A stretch of DNA of 64,000 bases, from contig NZ_CP023275.1 of the NCBI RefSeq assembly GCF_002309535.1, positions 620,001-684,000 on the forward strand, given 5' to 3'. The translations under genes were made by a program, and so were the position numbers. Below are positions 46,738 to 54,708 of this stretch, piece after piece; the first letter of the stretch is position 1, and every line of letters starts with the position of its first letter. The notes below the pieces were generated by a model. That model was not told the origin of the DNA. It did not search any database and saw only the letters and a program-made list of their open reading frames with translations. The DNA is from Sulfurospirillum diekertiae. Its GTDB lineage: Bacteria; Campylobacterota; Campylobacteria; Campylobacterales; Sulfurospirillaceae.

Positions 46738-47747
46738 TGAGATACGCAAAAATTGCCTTTTCACTTTTGGCTTTATTAATGGTTGTAAGCGGCTGTGGTA
46801 CAAAACGACAATACTTTGAACCAGAATCACTTGCTGGAAAAGTTAGTTATGATGATTCATTACCAGGAACAATTATAGATGCAGTAAGAGATGGTGCGAC
46901 ATTGTCTAATGGTCAAGTTATAAATAAAAGCGGTCTAACAAATATCATTTTACCAGAAGGGTTTGTTTACCTTTCTGAAGATAAAGGTCGTTATGTTGCG
47001 GCTTCTAAGTGTGGTGCCGTACAAATTGTTGATGCCAGTAAAAAAGTTCTTTTTTCTAAAGAATGTAGTGTAGCTGTAGCTTCTGCAGCGCTCAAAGGAA
47101 ATCTTTTAGCACTTGTTTTAGGTTCTAATGAACTTGTCATCATTGATATTAATGATGGCAAAGAGATGATGCATTTAAGACAAGATAACGTGTATGTTTT
47201 AGATTCTCGTATTGCTTCTCCGTATTTTTTGGGTGATTTAATTGTTTTCCCAACACTTGATGGTAAATTGTTGATTGTTGATCAACAAACTAAAAAACCA
47301 ATCCGTGATGTTGTTGTAAGTAATGAAAAGTTTTTTGGGAATATTATTTATCTTCAAGTTTTAGGGGATCGTTTGGTCGCTGCAACAAAAAGTAAAGTTG
47401 TCTCCATTAGTCCAAAAGCTATCAGCTTTTTAGAGACGGATGTTAAAGATGTGATTGTTCTTGAAAATCGTATCTTTGTTTTCACTAAAGATGGACGTGT
47501 CATTCTTACCGATGCAGATCTTAAAACACTTAAAGAGCGCAAATTTCCATTTGCAACATTTGCTGGAACTATTTACGGTGATTTTATTTACATGATTGAA
47601 AAAGGTGGCTATGTCATTGCAACAGACTTAGATCTCATCTCAACAAATGTTTATAAACTTCCTGACAGTATAGAAAGTCATGTGTTTACAACAGGTGATG
47701 CGCTTTATTATAAAAATCACTTTTTCAAGCTAAATCGTAAGAAATAA
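46737..47747 (+). CDS. BamB-like beta-propeller lipoprotein
   Basis: A 336-residue exported lipoprotein: signal peptide with lipobox VVSGC (Cys at residue ~20), then repeated beta-strand blades with V/I-rich D-G turns (KGNLLALVLGS, LIVFPTLDGKLLIVD, RIFVFTKDGRVILTD, FIYMIEKGGYVIATD), the pattern of PQQ-like propellers. It overlaps the upstream gene by one base. It probably serves outer-membrane protein assembly as BamB; the sequence is divergent, so this rests on fold and gene order. Confidence 0.65.
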   Translation: MRYAKIAFSLLALLMVVSGCGTKRQYFEPESLAGKVSYDDSLPGTIIDAVRDGATLSNGQVINKSGLTNIILPEGFVYLSEDKGRYVAASKCGAVQIVDASKKVLFSKECSVAVASAALKGNLLALVLGSNELVIIDINDGKEMMHLRQDNVYVLDSRIASPYFLGDLIVFPTLDGKLLIVDQQTKKPIRDVVVSNEKFFGNIIYLQVLGDRLVAATKSKVVSISPKAISFLETDVKDVIVLENRIFVFTKDGRVILTDADLKTLKERKFPFATFAGTIYGDFIYMIEKGGYVIATDLDLISTNVYKLPDSIESHVFTTGDALYYKNHFFKLNRKK

Positions 47748-47767
47748 GAGTTGGATTTAATACCACT

Positions 47768-48094
47768 ATGAAGGAGATGTTAGAACGTATTTGTAACAAA
47801 CAGGTCGTTTTTACATCTCTAGAAATGGTGGATCCCAAAATAGTGCTCCATACTCGTAAAAAACTTGCTATCTTTTGTGGTACTGATCGCAAATCTTTTT
47901 ATCACTTAATTTTTCATTCCCAACAAAAGAGTCGTTTTCTTATGAAACACGTACAAGAAATTATTGAATTTACGTGTGCATTAGAATTACATTTCCAGCA
48001 TGCCTATAAGTATAAGCACTTATTAGTACAAGCACCCGTATGTTCAAAGGCAGCACTCTTACTTCATGAAAATGGTTGGAAGGTTTATGAATGA
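47768..48094 (+). CDS. Conserved hypothetical protein, 108 aa
   Basis: A 108-residue soluble protein, basic, with many His and Phe (FCGTDRKSFYHLIFHS, ELHFQHAYKYKH). No domain recognised. It overlaps coaX by 4 bp and follows the BamB-like gene by 20 bp, so the four genes from 46156 to 48714 are probably one operon. A translation-coupled role is possible but unsupported. Confidence 0.6.
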   Translation: MKEMLERICNKQVVFTSLEMVDPKIVLHTRKKLAIFCGTDRKSFYHLIFHSQQKSRFLMKHVQEIIEFTCALELHFQHAYKYKHLLVQAPVCSKAALLLHENGWKVYE

Positions 48095-48714
48095 TTTTAT
48101 GTGATATTGGTAACTCAAATGCAGATTTTTATCAAGATGGTAAAGTATGGACAATACCGCATAAACAATTTAAAGAGTTTGTAGCTACAGAAAAAGTTTA
48201 TTATATTAGTGTTAGTGAAGCTCTCAAAACTACACTTCAGTCGAAAAATAATTTTATTGATTTGGAACCTTTCTTCGAGTTTGATACGATTTATCAAGGC
48301 ATGGGAATTGACCGTATTGCTGCGTGTTCAACAATAAGGGATGGTATGATTGTCGATGCAGGAAGTGCAATAACAGTTGATATCATGTCAGGAGGAATGC
48401 ACTTAGGAGGCTTTATTTTGCCAGGGCTTAGTGCCTATGAGAAGTGTTATGCTTCCATTTCACCTCGTCTTATGCTTCCCATTAATCCAAGTATATCACT
48501 TGATGCACTACCGCAGAAGACGAATGATGCTATTTCATATGGTGTTATTAAATCAATTATCATGCTTTTAGAAATTACATGTAAAGATAAAAGAATTTTT
48601 TTTACAGGTGGTGATGGAAAATTTTTCTCTAAATTTTTCAGTAATGCGATTTTTGATCGTACGCTGATTTTTAGGGGAATGCTCAAAACTATCAAAGAAG
48701 CACATTTAGAATAG
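48091..48714 (+). CDS. coaX: Type III pantothenate kinase
   Basis: A 207-residue ASKHA-fold kinase that phosphorylates pantothenate in CoA synthesis. Motifs are CDIGNSNADFY (phosphate 1), GMGIDRIAACS and VDAGSAITVD (phosphate 2), and GGFILPGL (adenosine). It is shorter than the usual ~250, as in other Campylobacterota. A near copy of the palindrome at 48574 gives ITCK. The gap to hisG (48715-48819) contains the small hairpin TGCCTC-GTTA-GAGGCA but no convincing terminator. Confidence 0.9.
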   Translation: MILCDIGNSNADFYQDGKVWTIPHKQFKEFVATEKVYYISVSEALKTTLQSKNNFIDLEPFFEFDTIYQGMGIDRIAACSTIRDGMIVDAGSAITVDIMSGGMHLGGFILPGLSAYEKCYASISPRLMLPINPSISLDALPQKTNDAISYGVIKSIIMLLEITCKDKRIFFTGGDGKFFSKFFSNAIFDRTLIFRGMLKTIKEAHLE

Positions 48715-48819
48715 TAGAAATTTCTGCCTCGTTAGAGGCAAGCTTTAGGGCCACAGCAGCAGAGCGTAGGTTTTTTGGCTTTGCCTGAGACCGTAATTAA
48801 AAATAGAAAAGGGAAAAGA

Positions 48820-49443
48820 ATGTTAACAGTGGCATTGCCAAAGGGCAGAATTGCAGAAGAGACTTTAGAAATTTTTGAGAAAATTTTTGGAACAGCATTT
48901 CGTTTTGATGATCGTAAATTGATTTTAGAAGCAGATGGTTTTCGATTTTTATTGGTTCGAAATCAGGATGTTCCAGCTTATGTTTTGCATCAATCTGCAG
49001 ATATTGGAGTAGTTGGCTTGGATGTGTTAGAAGAAAAAGATGAGGATCTTTTACGTTTGCTTGATCTTGGTATTGGAAAATGTAAAGTATGTGTTGGGAT
49101 TCAAGAGGGTAAATCAATTGATTATAGTGCTCCAGAACTAAAAGTTGCTACAAAAATGACTAATATTACACAAAAATATTTTTCTAAAAAAGCAATGGCT
49201 GTTGATATTATTAAACTGTATGGCTCTATCGAATTAGCGCCTCTTGTAGGGCTATCAGATGTGATCGTTGATATTGTAGAAACAGGTAGTACAATGAAGC
49301 AAAATGGACTTAAGGTTGTTGAAACAATTTTAGATTCTTCAGCGTATTTAATTGCAAATAAAAATAGTTTTATTGAAAAGAAAGAGGAAATTACTTCATT
49401 GTATTATAAGATAAATGAAGTGATACAAAAACGTAGTTGCTGA
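48820..49443 (+). CDS. hisG: ATP phosphoribosyltransferase, short form
   Basis: A 207-residue catalytic subunit for the first step of histidine synthesis. The N-terminal block LTVALPKGRIAEETL, then ADIGVVGLDVLEE, and the PRPP site IVDIVETGSTMKQNGL are clear. It is the short form without the ACT-like regulatory domain, which elsewhere needs HisZ for activity; hisZ is not in the window. The start at 48820 is used because it gives the family's normal N-terminus; a TTG at 48775 would add 15 residues. Its stop lies in a bidirectional terminator. Confidence 0.95.
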   Translation: MLTVALPKGRIAEETLEIFEKIFGTAFRFDDRKLILEADGFRFLLVRNQDVPAYVLHQSADIGVVGLDVLEEKDEDLLRLLDLGIGKCKVCVGIQEGKSIDYSAPELKVATKMTNITQKYFSKKAMAVDIIKLYGSIELAPLVGLSDVIVDIVETGSTMKQNGLKVVETILDSSAYLIANKNSFIEKKEEITSLYYKINEVIQKRSC

Positions 49444-49465
49444 TCAAAATAGATCAGCAACTTTT
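49436..49465. terminator. Bidirectional terminator between hisG and receiver gene
   Basis: A 10-bp perfect stem, GTTGCTGATC / GATCAGCAAC, with a 6-base loop and T-rich sides. It contains the stop codons of both convergent genes (hisG at 49441-49443; the receiver gene at 49444-49446), so coding sequence and terminator overlap on both strands. Confidence 0.85.
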
Positions 49466-49827
49466 GCTATTTTACTGCTAAGTTCATGCTCTCTAATAGG
49501 TTTGACTAAAAAATCAAAAGCTCCATGATCAAAGGCTTCATGTTTACGAGTTTCATCAGTAGTTAAAACAATGACAGGAAGTTTTTTAAATTCTATCATA
49601 GATTGAATATTCGTTAAAAATTCAATACCATCCATAACAGGCATTTTGATATCAAGTAATACGAGATCAATATCTCCTTGCATCTTTAAGAGATTGATAG
49701 CATCTAATCCATTGGTAGCTTCGATAATAACACCAACATGTGCATTCTTGCGCAGCATTGAACTAATGAGCTTGAGATTAATAAAATCATCATCAACTGC
49801 TAAAATCTTTAATTGTTTTCCCATCAT
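49444..49827 (-). CDS. Single-domain response regulator (CheY-like)
   Basis: A 127-residue stand-alone receiver. It has the acidic pair DD (residues ~12-13), the phospho-Asp in LVLLDIKMPVMDG (~58), TDE/T near ~88 and K in LVKPIREHE (~109). There is no output domain. It lies 9 bp downstream of the large hybrid kinase on the same strand and probably takes part in its relay. Two ATGs exist at 49827 and 49824; both are within reach of AAGGG. Confidence 0.88.
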   Translation of the reverse strand: MMGKQLKILAVDDDFINLKLISSMLRKNAHVGVIIEATNGLDAINLLKMQGDIDLVLLDIKMPVMDGIEFLTNIQSMIEFKKLPVIVLTTDETRKHEAFDHGAFDFLVKPIREHELSSKIAKVADLF

Positions 49828-49836
49828 ATGGCCCTT

Positions 49837-52800
49837 TTAAATAAACTTATGGATAAGTGTCTCAAGGTCTTTTTTGCTAATTTGATTTGGTAAAATAGCA
49901 TCAAAGGCAACGGTGGTATCTTGATTTTTGTCTTTTGGATCAATAAACATAATTGTATGGATTTTGCCTACATTATGTTCTTTTTCAGTTGACTGAATCC
50001 ATGTTGAAAATATTTCTATATCATCAAGAAGCATCTCTTTATCAAAAAGAATAACTTTGTAGTGTTTTGATCCAATTTTTTGTTTAAAATCATTGTATGA
50101 AGTTGCTGATTCAACGTATTCACACATTTTACTTAAAACACTTGTAAATATTTTCGTTTCAATAGGGCTTTTCTTCAAAACAAGTACATCTTTGATTTCA
50201 ATGGTTGGAACGATTGACTCATTACTTTTCTCTTCAGTAATAGGGGTTTGCATATCTTCGATGCTTGTTGACAAATGAGGGACTTCTTCAGATAGAAGAG
50301 GCATATTTGTCTCAATAGGCTGATGCTCTACTGCAGCTTGTTTGACGTCTACCGAAGGAACTTCCTCTTGAGCTGCAAAATCAATTTTATCTTGAATAAA
50401 GAGGTTAAGAATACTAATAATGCTGTCTTTTTTGATTGGTTTGGTGATGTATTCATCCAACCCTTCTTTCATAAAACGCTCGCGATCACCTTTGAGTGCA
50501 TTAGCAGTAATTGCAACAATAGGAATATGGGGGAGATGGTTTTTTTCTTCATATTCGAGAATTTTATGCGTTGCTTCAATACCATCCATAACGGGCATCG
50601 CAATATCCATAAAGATCATATCAAAATTGTCATTACGTCGGCGTTCTACAGCTTGAAGACCATTAGGTACAATCGTAATATTAAGGCCTAAATCTTCTAA
50701 TGTTCTTCGAATTAATTTTTGATTAATCTCATTATCTTCGGCAACAAGTACATTTGCTTTAAATTTCTTGCCAAAAGTAACTTTTGGCAATGGTTGTGGC
50801 TCAATACGGTCTTCTTTTGCAGGTAAAAATTCGCGTTTGGATTCTAACGCTCTAACAAGTTTTGATACGTTGATTGGCTCATAAATTGGTGTAATGTATT
50901 TCGTATTAAACTCATTGTACTTAACCTGTTGAGAAGATTTAAAGATTAGAATAATAGGTAACTTGATTTTTTTATACTCTTCAAGCTCTTCTTTGGTCAG
51001 ATTGTTATAATCAGCGACGATGATATTGCTTCCTGCTTTAAAGATAAGATTTTTAAGTGCAGGAAAATCTGTATAGTATTTTGCATGTGCTCCAAAATAA
51101 GTAAAGTAATCATACATAAACTCAGTGTGTGCTTTATTACTATTTAGAGGTGAATAGATGGCACAGTTAAAGTCATTGAAATGATCTTTATAGTCGGTAC
51201 CGCTTGAACTTGACTCTAAAAGGTCTAATACAAAGAAGAAGCGGCTACCTTTACCTTCGTCACTTTCAACTTCTAAACGACCACCCATAAGAGCAATATA
51301 TTTTGATGAGATGGTTAGGCCAAGTCCTGTACCTCCAAACTTTCGTGTAATTGTAGAATCAGCTTGATTAAAGGCATCAAAAATACCTTCGATTTTATCT
51401 TTGTTAATACCAATACCTGAATCTTGTACACTAAAGAGTACGCGAGCTTTATCAAGCGGTGCATTATCGACACGTTTGATTTCTACCGTGATTTGACCAT
51501 TGTTTGGAGTAAATTTAACAGCATTACTCATCAGATTGATGAGCACTTCTTTGATCTTAACAGCATCACTTTTAAGATAATTGTGTAAGCTAGGGTCAAT
51601 ATACAAGGAGAGCTGAATATTTTTCTCAGCAGCTTTAGGTCCATACACTTCAACGGCATTCTCAAACTCATCAATAGGGGAGAAGAGAATTTCGTCGATT
51701 TCAATTTTATTGCTTTCCACTTTAGAAAGGTCAAGAATATTATTAATAATGGCTAAAAGGTTTTCAGAACTTTTTTCAATAACATCCACAAATTCGCGTT
51801 TTTCTTCATCGAGATCAGAATTTTTCAAAAGTTCTGTAAATCCAATAATACCATTAAGCGGCGTTCTAATCTCATGGGACATATTAGCTAAGAAGATACT
51901 TTTTGCAGCACTGGCTTCTTCCGCATTTTTCTTTTCTTTGGCAATGTTTTCAATGGCTCGATCGATAATACCGTAGGCAACGTTCATACCTTCCGCTGTA
52001 TTAAAGTCAACTTTTTCTTTTGTTTCGGCAAGCTCTTCAACACGTGTAAAGATATTTTCAAGGCCTTGAACATTCTTTCTAAATTGTCCTGAAAGTCCTA
52101 GTCCTAAGAACATCAAAATGATGGAAATAATCCATGTAAGCCCTGCACCAATCAATTGACCCATATTTTGAGTATCATAGTTTTTTTCTTCTACATTAAG
52201 AGAAGCTTTAATAATTTGAGCAGATTTGTCAAGAATATCAATTTTTTTCGTTAAGAGACCAAACCAGAGCGTAGGGTCGATTAAGTATTCGCCGCTTTGT
52301 GCCGCTGTAATAAGTTCAGCCTTTACTTGGGTGATTTCCTCATCAAGTTTAATATTCTCTGGGAGTTTATAAAGCGTTTCAATTTGTGTGCGTGTTCCTT
52401 GGTCATTAATAGTAGTATGATCAAAAATATTGGAAACACCAAAAATACTAATCCAAATTTCAAGATCCTTAGGGCTAAAAGGGACATATTGACTGAGGAT
52501 TTTAGAAACGAAACCTCTTTCTTGTCCTAAGTATTCAATATTTTTGTAGGCAGAAATTAAGGAGTATGTGAGGTTCGAGATATTGGAGTTGGAATTGATG
52601 GTTCCAAGTGTCTCAAGCTCTTTTAAGAGAAATGTATTAACCTGACTATAGTAATCAAAGAACATTTTATTAAAGTCAATCGAAAATTTATCGACTGCTT
52701 GACGCATATCACCAACCTTGTTAAGGTAGAGGATAGTATTTTTAATATTTGGTGTTACTTCATGTGTTTGATAAAAGTTATGAAATTCTGTAATGGCTTT

Positions 52801-53064
52801 TGTAACAGCTACGCGTTGTTCTTGGAGAGATTCTTTTGCAATACTTCCTTGACTTGAAATATAAGAAGCGCTCAGTCCTCTCTCTTTTGCAAGCTCAATA
52901 GAGAGTGTGCTTAAAACTCTGGTACTTTCTATTTTATTTTTCAGTGTTAACGTTGTATCAAATTGTTTGTATGATAAGAAGAGAAAGTAACTGGAAAAAA
53001 TAAAAAGAATAATCAGAGGATATTGACTGATAAGCTTTAAAGTATGCTGAGTCGTTAATTTCAT
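49837..53064 (-). CDS. NIT-domain hybrid sensor kinase with multiple receivers
   Basis: A 1075-residue inner-membrane kinase. TM1 is at ~14-34; a periplasmic NIT-type helical sensor at ~40-295 (with ELAKERGLSASYIS and GQERGFVSKIL, as in nitrate/nitrite-sensing domains); TM2 at ~300-320; the HisKA box MSHEIRTPLNG (His ~395); ATPase boxes NLMSNAVKF, DSGIGI and GTGLGLTIS; a degenerate receiver (~640-745); a full receiver (~775-895, phospho-Asp in MIFMDIAMPVMDG); and a degenerate receiver-like end (~960-1075). The ligand may be nitrate or nitrite; that is inference from the domain. It is flanked by a Sel1 gene, an Hpt-like gene and a receiver gene. Confidence 0.88.
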   Translation of the reverse strand: MKLTTQHTLKLISQYPLIILFIFSSYFLFLSYKQFDTTLTLKNKIESTRVLSTLSIELAKERGLSASYISSQGSIAKESLQEQRVAVTKAITEFHNFYQTHEVTPNIKNTILYLNKVGDMRQAVDKFSIDFNKMFFDYYSQVNTFLLKELETLGTINSNSNISNLTYSLISAYKNIEYLGQERGFVSKILSQYVPFSPKDLEIWISIFGVSNIFDHTTINDQGTRTQIETLYKLPENIKLDEEITQVKAELITAAQSGEYLIDPTLWFGLLTKKIDILDKSAQIIKASLNVEEKNYDTQNMGQLIGAGLTWIISIILMFLGLGLSGQFRKNVQGLENIFTRVEELAETKEKVDFNTAEGMNVAYGIIDRAIENIAKEKKNAEEASAAKSIFLANMSHEIRTPLNGIIGFTELLKNSDLDEEKREFVDVIEKSSENLLAIINNILDLSKVESNKIEIDEILFSPIDEFENAVEVYGPKAAEKNIQLSLYIDPSLHNYLKSDAVKIKEVLINLMSNAVKFTPNNGQITVEIKRVDNAPLDKARVLFSVQDSGIGINKDKIEGIFDAFNQADSTITRKFGGTGLGLTISSKYIALMGGRLEVESDEGKGSRFFFVLDLLESSSSGTDYKDHFNDFNCAIYSPLNSNKAHTEFMYDYFTYFGAHAKYYTDFPALKNLIFKAGSNIIVADYNNLTKEELEEYKKIKLPIILIFKSSQQVKYNEFNTKYITPIYEPINVSKLVRALESKREFLPAKEDRIEPQPLPKVTFGKKFKANVLVAEDNEINQKLIRRTLEDLGLNITIVPNGLQAVERRRNDNFDMIFMDIAMPVMDGIEATHKILEYEEKNHLPHIPIVAITANALKGDRERFMKEGLDEYITKPIKKDSIISILNLFIQDKIDFAAQEEVPSVDVKQAAVEHQPIETNMPLLSEEVPHLSTSIEDMQTPITEEKSNESIVPTIEIKDVLVLKKSPIETKIFTSVLSKMCEYVESATSYNDFKQKIGSKHYKVILFDKEMLLDDIEIFSTWIQSTEKEHNVGKIHTIMFIDPKDKNQDTTVAFDAILPNQISKKDLETLIHKFI

Positions 53065-53079
53065 GGTCGGAGTCCTTTA

Positions 53080-53478
53080 TTAACTGTTTAGTAGTATATT
53101 GTAAGTAGAAGCAATGTCTTTACATGTAACGCTATCTTTTGCCCCTTGGTTGAGGAGGGAAACAGCCTCATCATGTTTGACTTTATTTTTAAGATAGGCT
53201 TCGGCAAGGTAACATTTTGCCTTAATATTGCCTTTCATCACCGCTTGTTCTAAGTAGGGAATAGCAAGTGCTGGGTTGGCTTCAACGCCTTCACCGTAAA
53301 GATACATTTTGCCAAGGTAAAAATATCCTTGCACTGAATTTTCTTTCTTAATCGAGAGTTCAAATAGCTCTTTAGCATGTGTGAAGTTACCACTTTTATA
53401 CTCCATCATTGCATCTCGAAAGCTATCTGCAAATAAGAAAGATAGAGGTAAAAGAAGGCCCAATATCAGTTTATTCAT
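53080..53478 (-). CDS. Small periplasmic Sel1-repeat protein
   Basis: A 132-residue exported protein: signal peptide at ~1-17 (LILGLLLPLSFLFADS), then three Sel1-like repeats (AMMEYKSGNFTHAKELFELS, VQGYFYLGKMYLYGEG, and KAKCYLAEAYLKNK). It is short and has two cysteines late. It lies between the Hpt-like gene (4-bp overlap) and the NIT kinase (15 bp gap) and might modulate the kinase sensor in the periplasm; that is inference. Confidence 0.8.
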   Translation of the reverse strand: MNKLILGLLLPLSFLFADSFRDAMMEYKSGNFTHAKELFELSIKKENSVQGYFYLGKMYLYGEGVEANPALAIPYLEQAVMKGNIKAKCYLAEAYLKNKVKHDEAVSLLNQGAKDSVTCKDIASTYNILLNS

Positions 53479-54647
53479 AAAACATTCTCCTTAAAACGAG
53501 CAACTGAATCTTGAAGGTTTTTTAATGTCTGGAGAATTTCTTCTTTGGTATCAAACTCTAAACTGGTCTCTAGATGCTCAAATTGATTGGAAAGTGAGGC
53601 TATTTGTAAATGAAGTGCAATGCTCTTGAGTTTTGTAATCTCTTCTTTTGCATTGTTGCGGTTATTGTCATTAATAGCTTGCAACAGAAGGGGCATTGCA
53701 ATATTTAAGGCATTGATATACTCTTCAAGGATTTGTGCTAACGTGCTAATATCCAGTCCTAGCTCTTCCGCACACTGTGCAAGATCAAACTCTTCATCTT
53801 CTACGAGTAGCGGTGCTGGTGCTTTTCTGAGCTCTTCAACAAAGAGTGTTGTATCTTCACGGAGATTTTCTTCTTTGTCATCGGGATAATTTTCAATAGG
53901 TGCTACAAAATCAAGATCATTGATTTTAATTTGGTCGATCGAGTGATATTCAAAAGATGTGTCTTCATTTTGTTTCTCATCACTTTTAGGTTCTTCTAAA
54001 ATATGATCGTCAAATTTAAGTTTAAAATCAAATGAATCTTCTGGGAAAGGAAGTGATGAACCAATTTTCAAATCACTCTCTTCTTTAGATTCATCAAACG
54101 TCTCTTCTAAAGGTTTGAGTGTGGGTGCTATGAAATCATCCTCTCGTTCTGTAGTAGATAAAGATAACGGGGTATCAAAGTTAATATCAGATGACAAGGA
54201 TGGTGGGGCATATTCCACAAAAGCCTCTTCATGCGGAATGAAGCTAGGAGTTAATTCTTGTTCGACCATAGGTGCAGAAGCTGGAGATTTGTTCGTTGAA
54301 AGAGGTAGATCATGTTTAAATGGAGCGTTGTTCAGTTCCACACTGTAGAAAAGAAATGATCCATTCATCTCTTTTTGGAGGTATATTTCGTTAATAGCTA
54401 GTGATGTCTCAATTTCTTTACCATTTTTGGTTTTGATCAAAACGCGTTTATTGGGTGTACCGCTATGCTGAGCATAATCAATCCATGAGAAGTTTTTGAA
54501 CTTAAAGATAAAGCCAGGTTTGTTCACAAAGAGGTCGGCAAAATCATTGTGATAATTACGAAACTCTTCCATGTCTTCGTATCCTAATAGATACAACTCT
54601 TGGGTTCCCATTCCTAGAAATAGACCACTTTTATCGTAAAGTATCAA
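53475..54647 (-). CDS. PAS-like protein with degenerate Hpt domain
   Basis: A 390-residue cytoplasmic protein. A PAS-like N-terminus (~1-115, LILYDKSGLFLGMGTQEL, RVLIKTKNGKEIETSL) is joined by an acidic Ser/Pro/Glu-rich linker (~115-275) to a helical C-terminal Hpt-like domain (~285-385). At the position where Hpt has AHxLKG, this one reads ITKLKSIAL, so the phosphorylatable His is replaced by Thr. The start is TTG 54647, with AAGGA seven bases upstream; no ATG exists in frame. It overlaps the Sel1 gene by 4 bp. It is the first gene of the phosphorelay group but probably does not carry phosphate itself. Confidence 0.65.
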   Translation of the reverse strand: MILYDKSGLFLGMGTQELYLLGYEDMEEFRNYHNDFADLFVNKPGFIFKFKNFSWIDYAQHSGTPNKRVLIKTKNGKEIETSLAINEIYLQKEMNGSFLFYSVELNNAPFKHDLPLSTNKSPASAPMVEQELTPSFIPHEEAFVEYAPPSLSSDINFDTPLSLSTTEREDDFIAPTLKPLEETFDESKEESDLKIGSSLPFPEDSFDFKLKFDDHILEEPKSDEKQNEDTSFEYHSIDQIKINDLDFVAPIENYPDDKEENLREDTTLFVEELRKAPAPLLVEDEEFDLAQCAEELGLDISTLAQILEEYINALNIAMPLLLQAINDNNRNNAKEEITKLKSIALHLQIASLSNQFEHLETSLEFDTKEEILQTLKNLQDSVARFKENVL

Positions 54648-54708
54648 ATGACGATCCTTGAGTGAACGTTGAAAATTCCATTTTAACTCACTTATACTTA
54701 AAACTAAC

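Noticed and set aside
48743-48786. Minus-strand frame between coaX and hisG ending in KPTLCCCGPKACL
   Set aside because: The Cys cluster looks gene-like, but the frame has no start codon and runs antisense into hisG. It could be the remnant of a gene tail; support is too weak to list.
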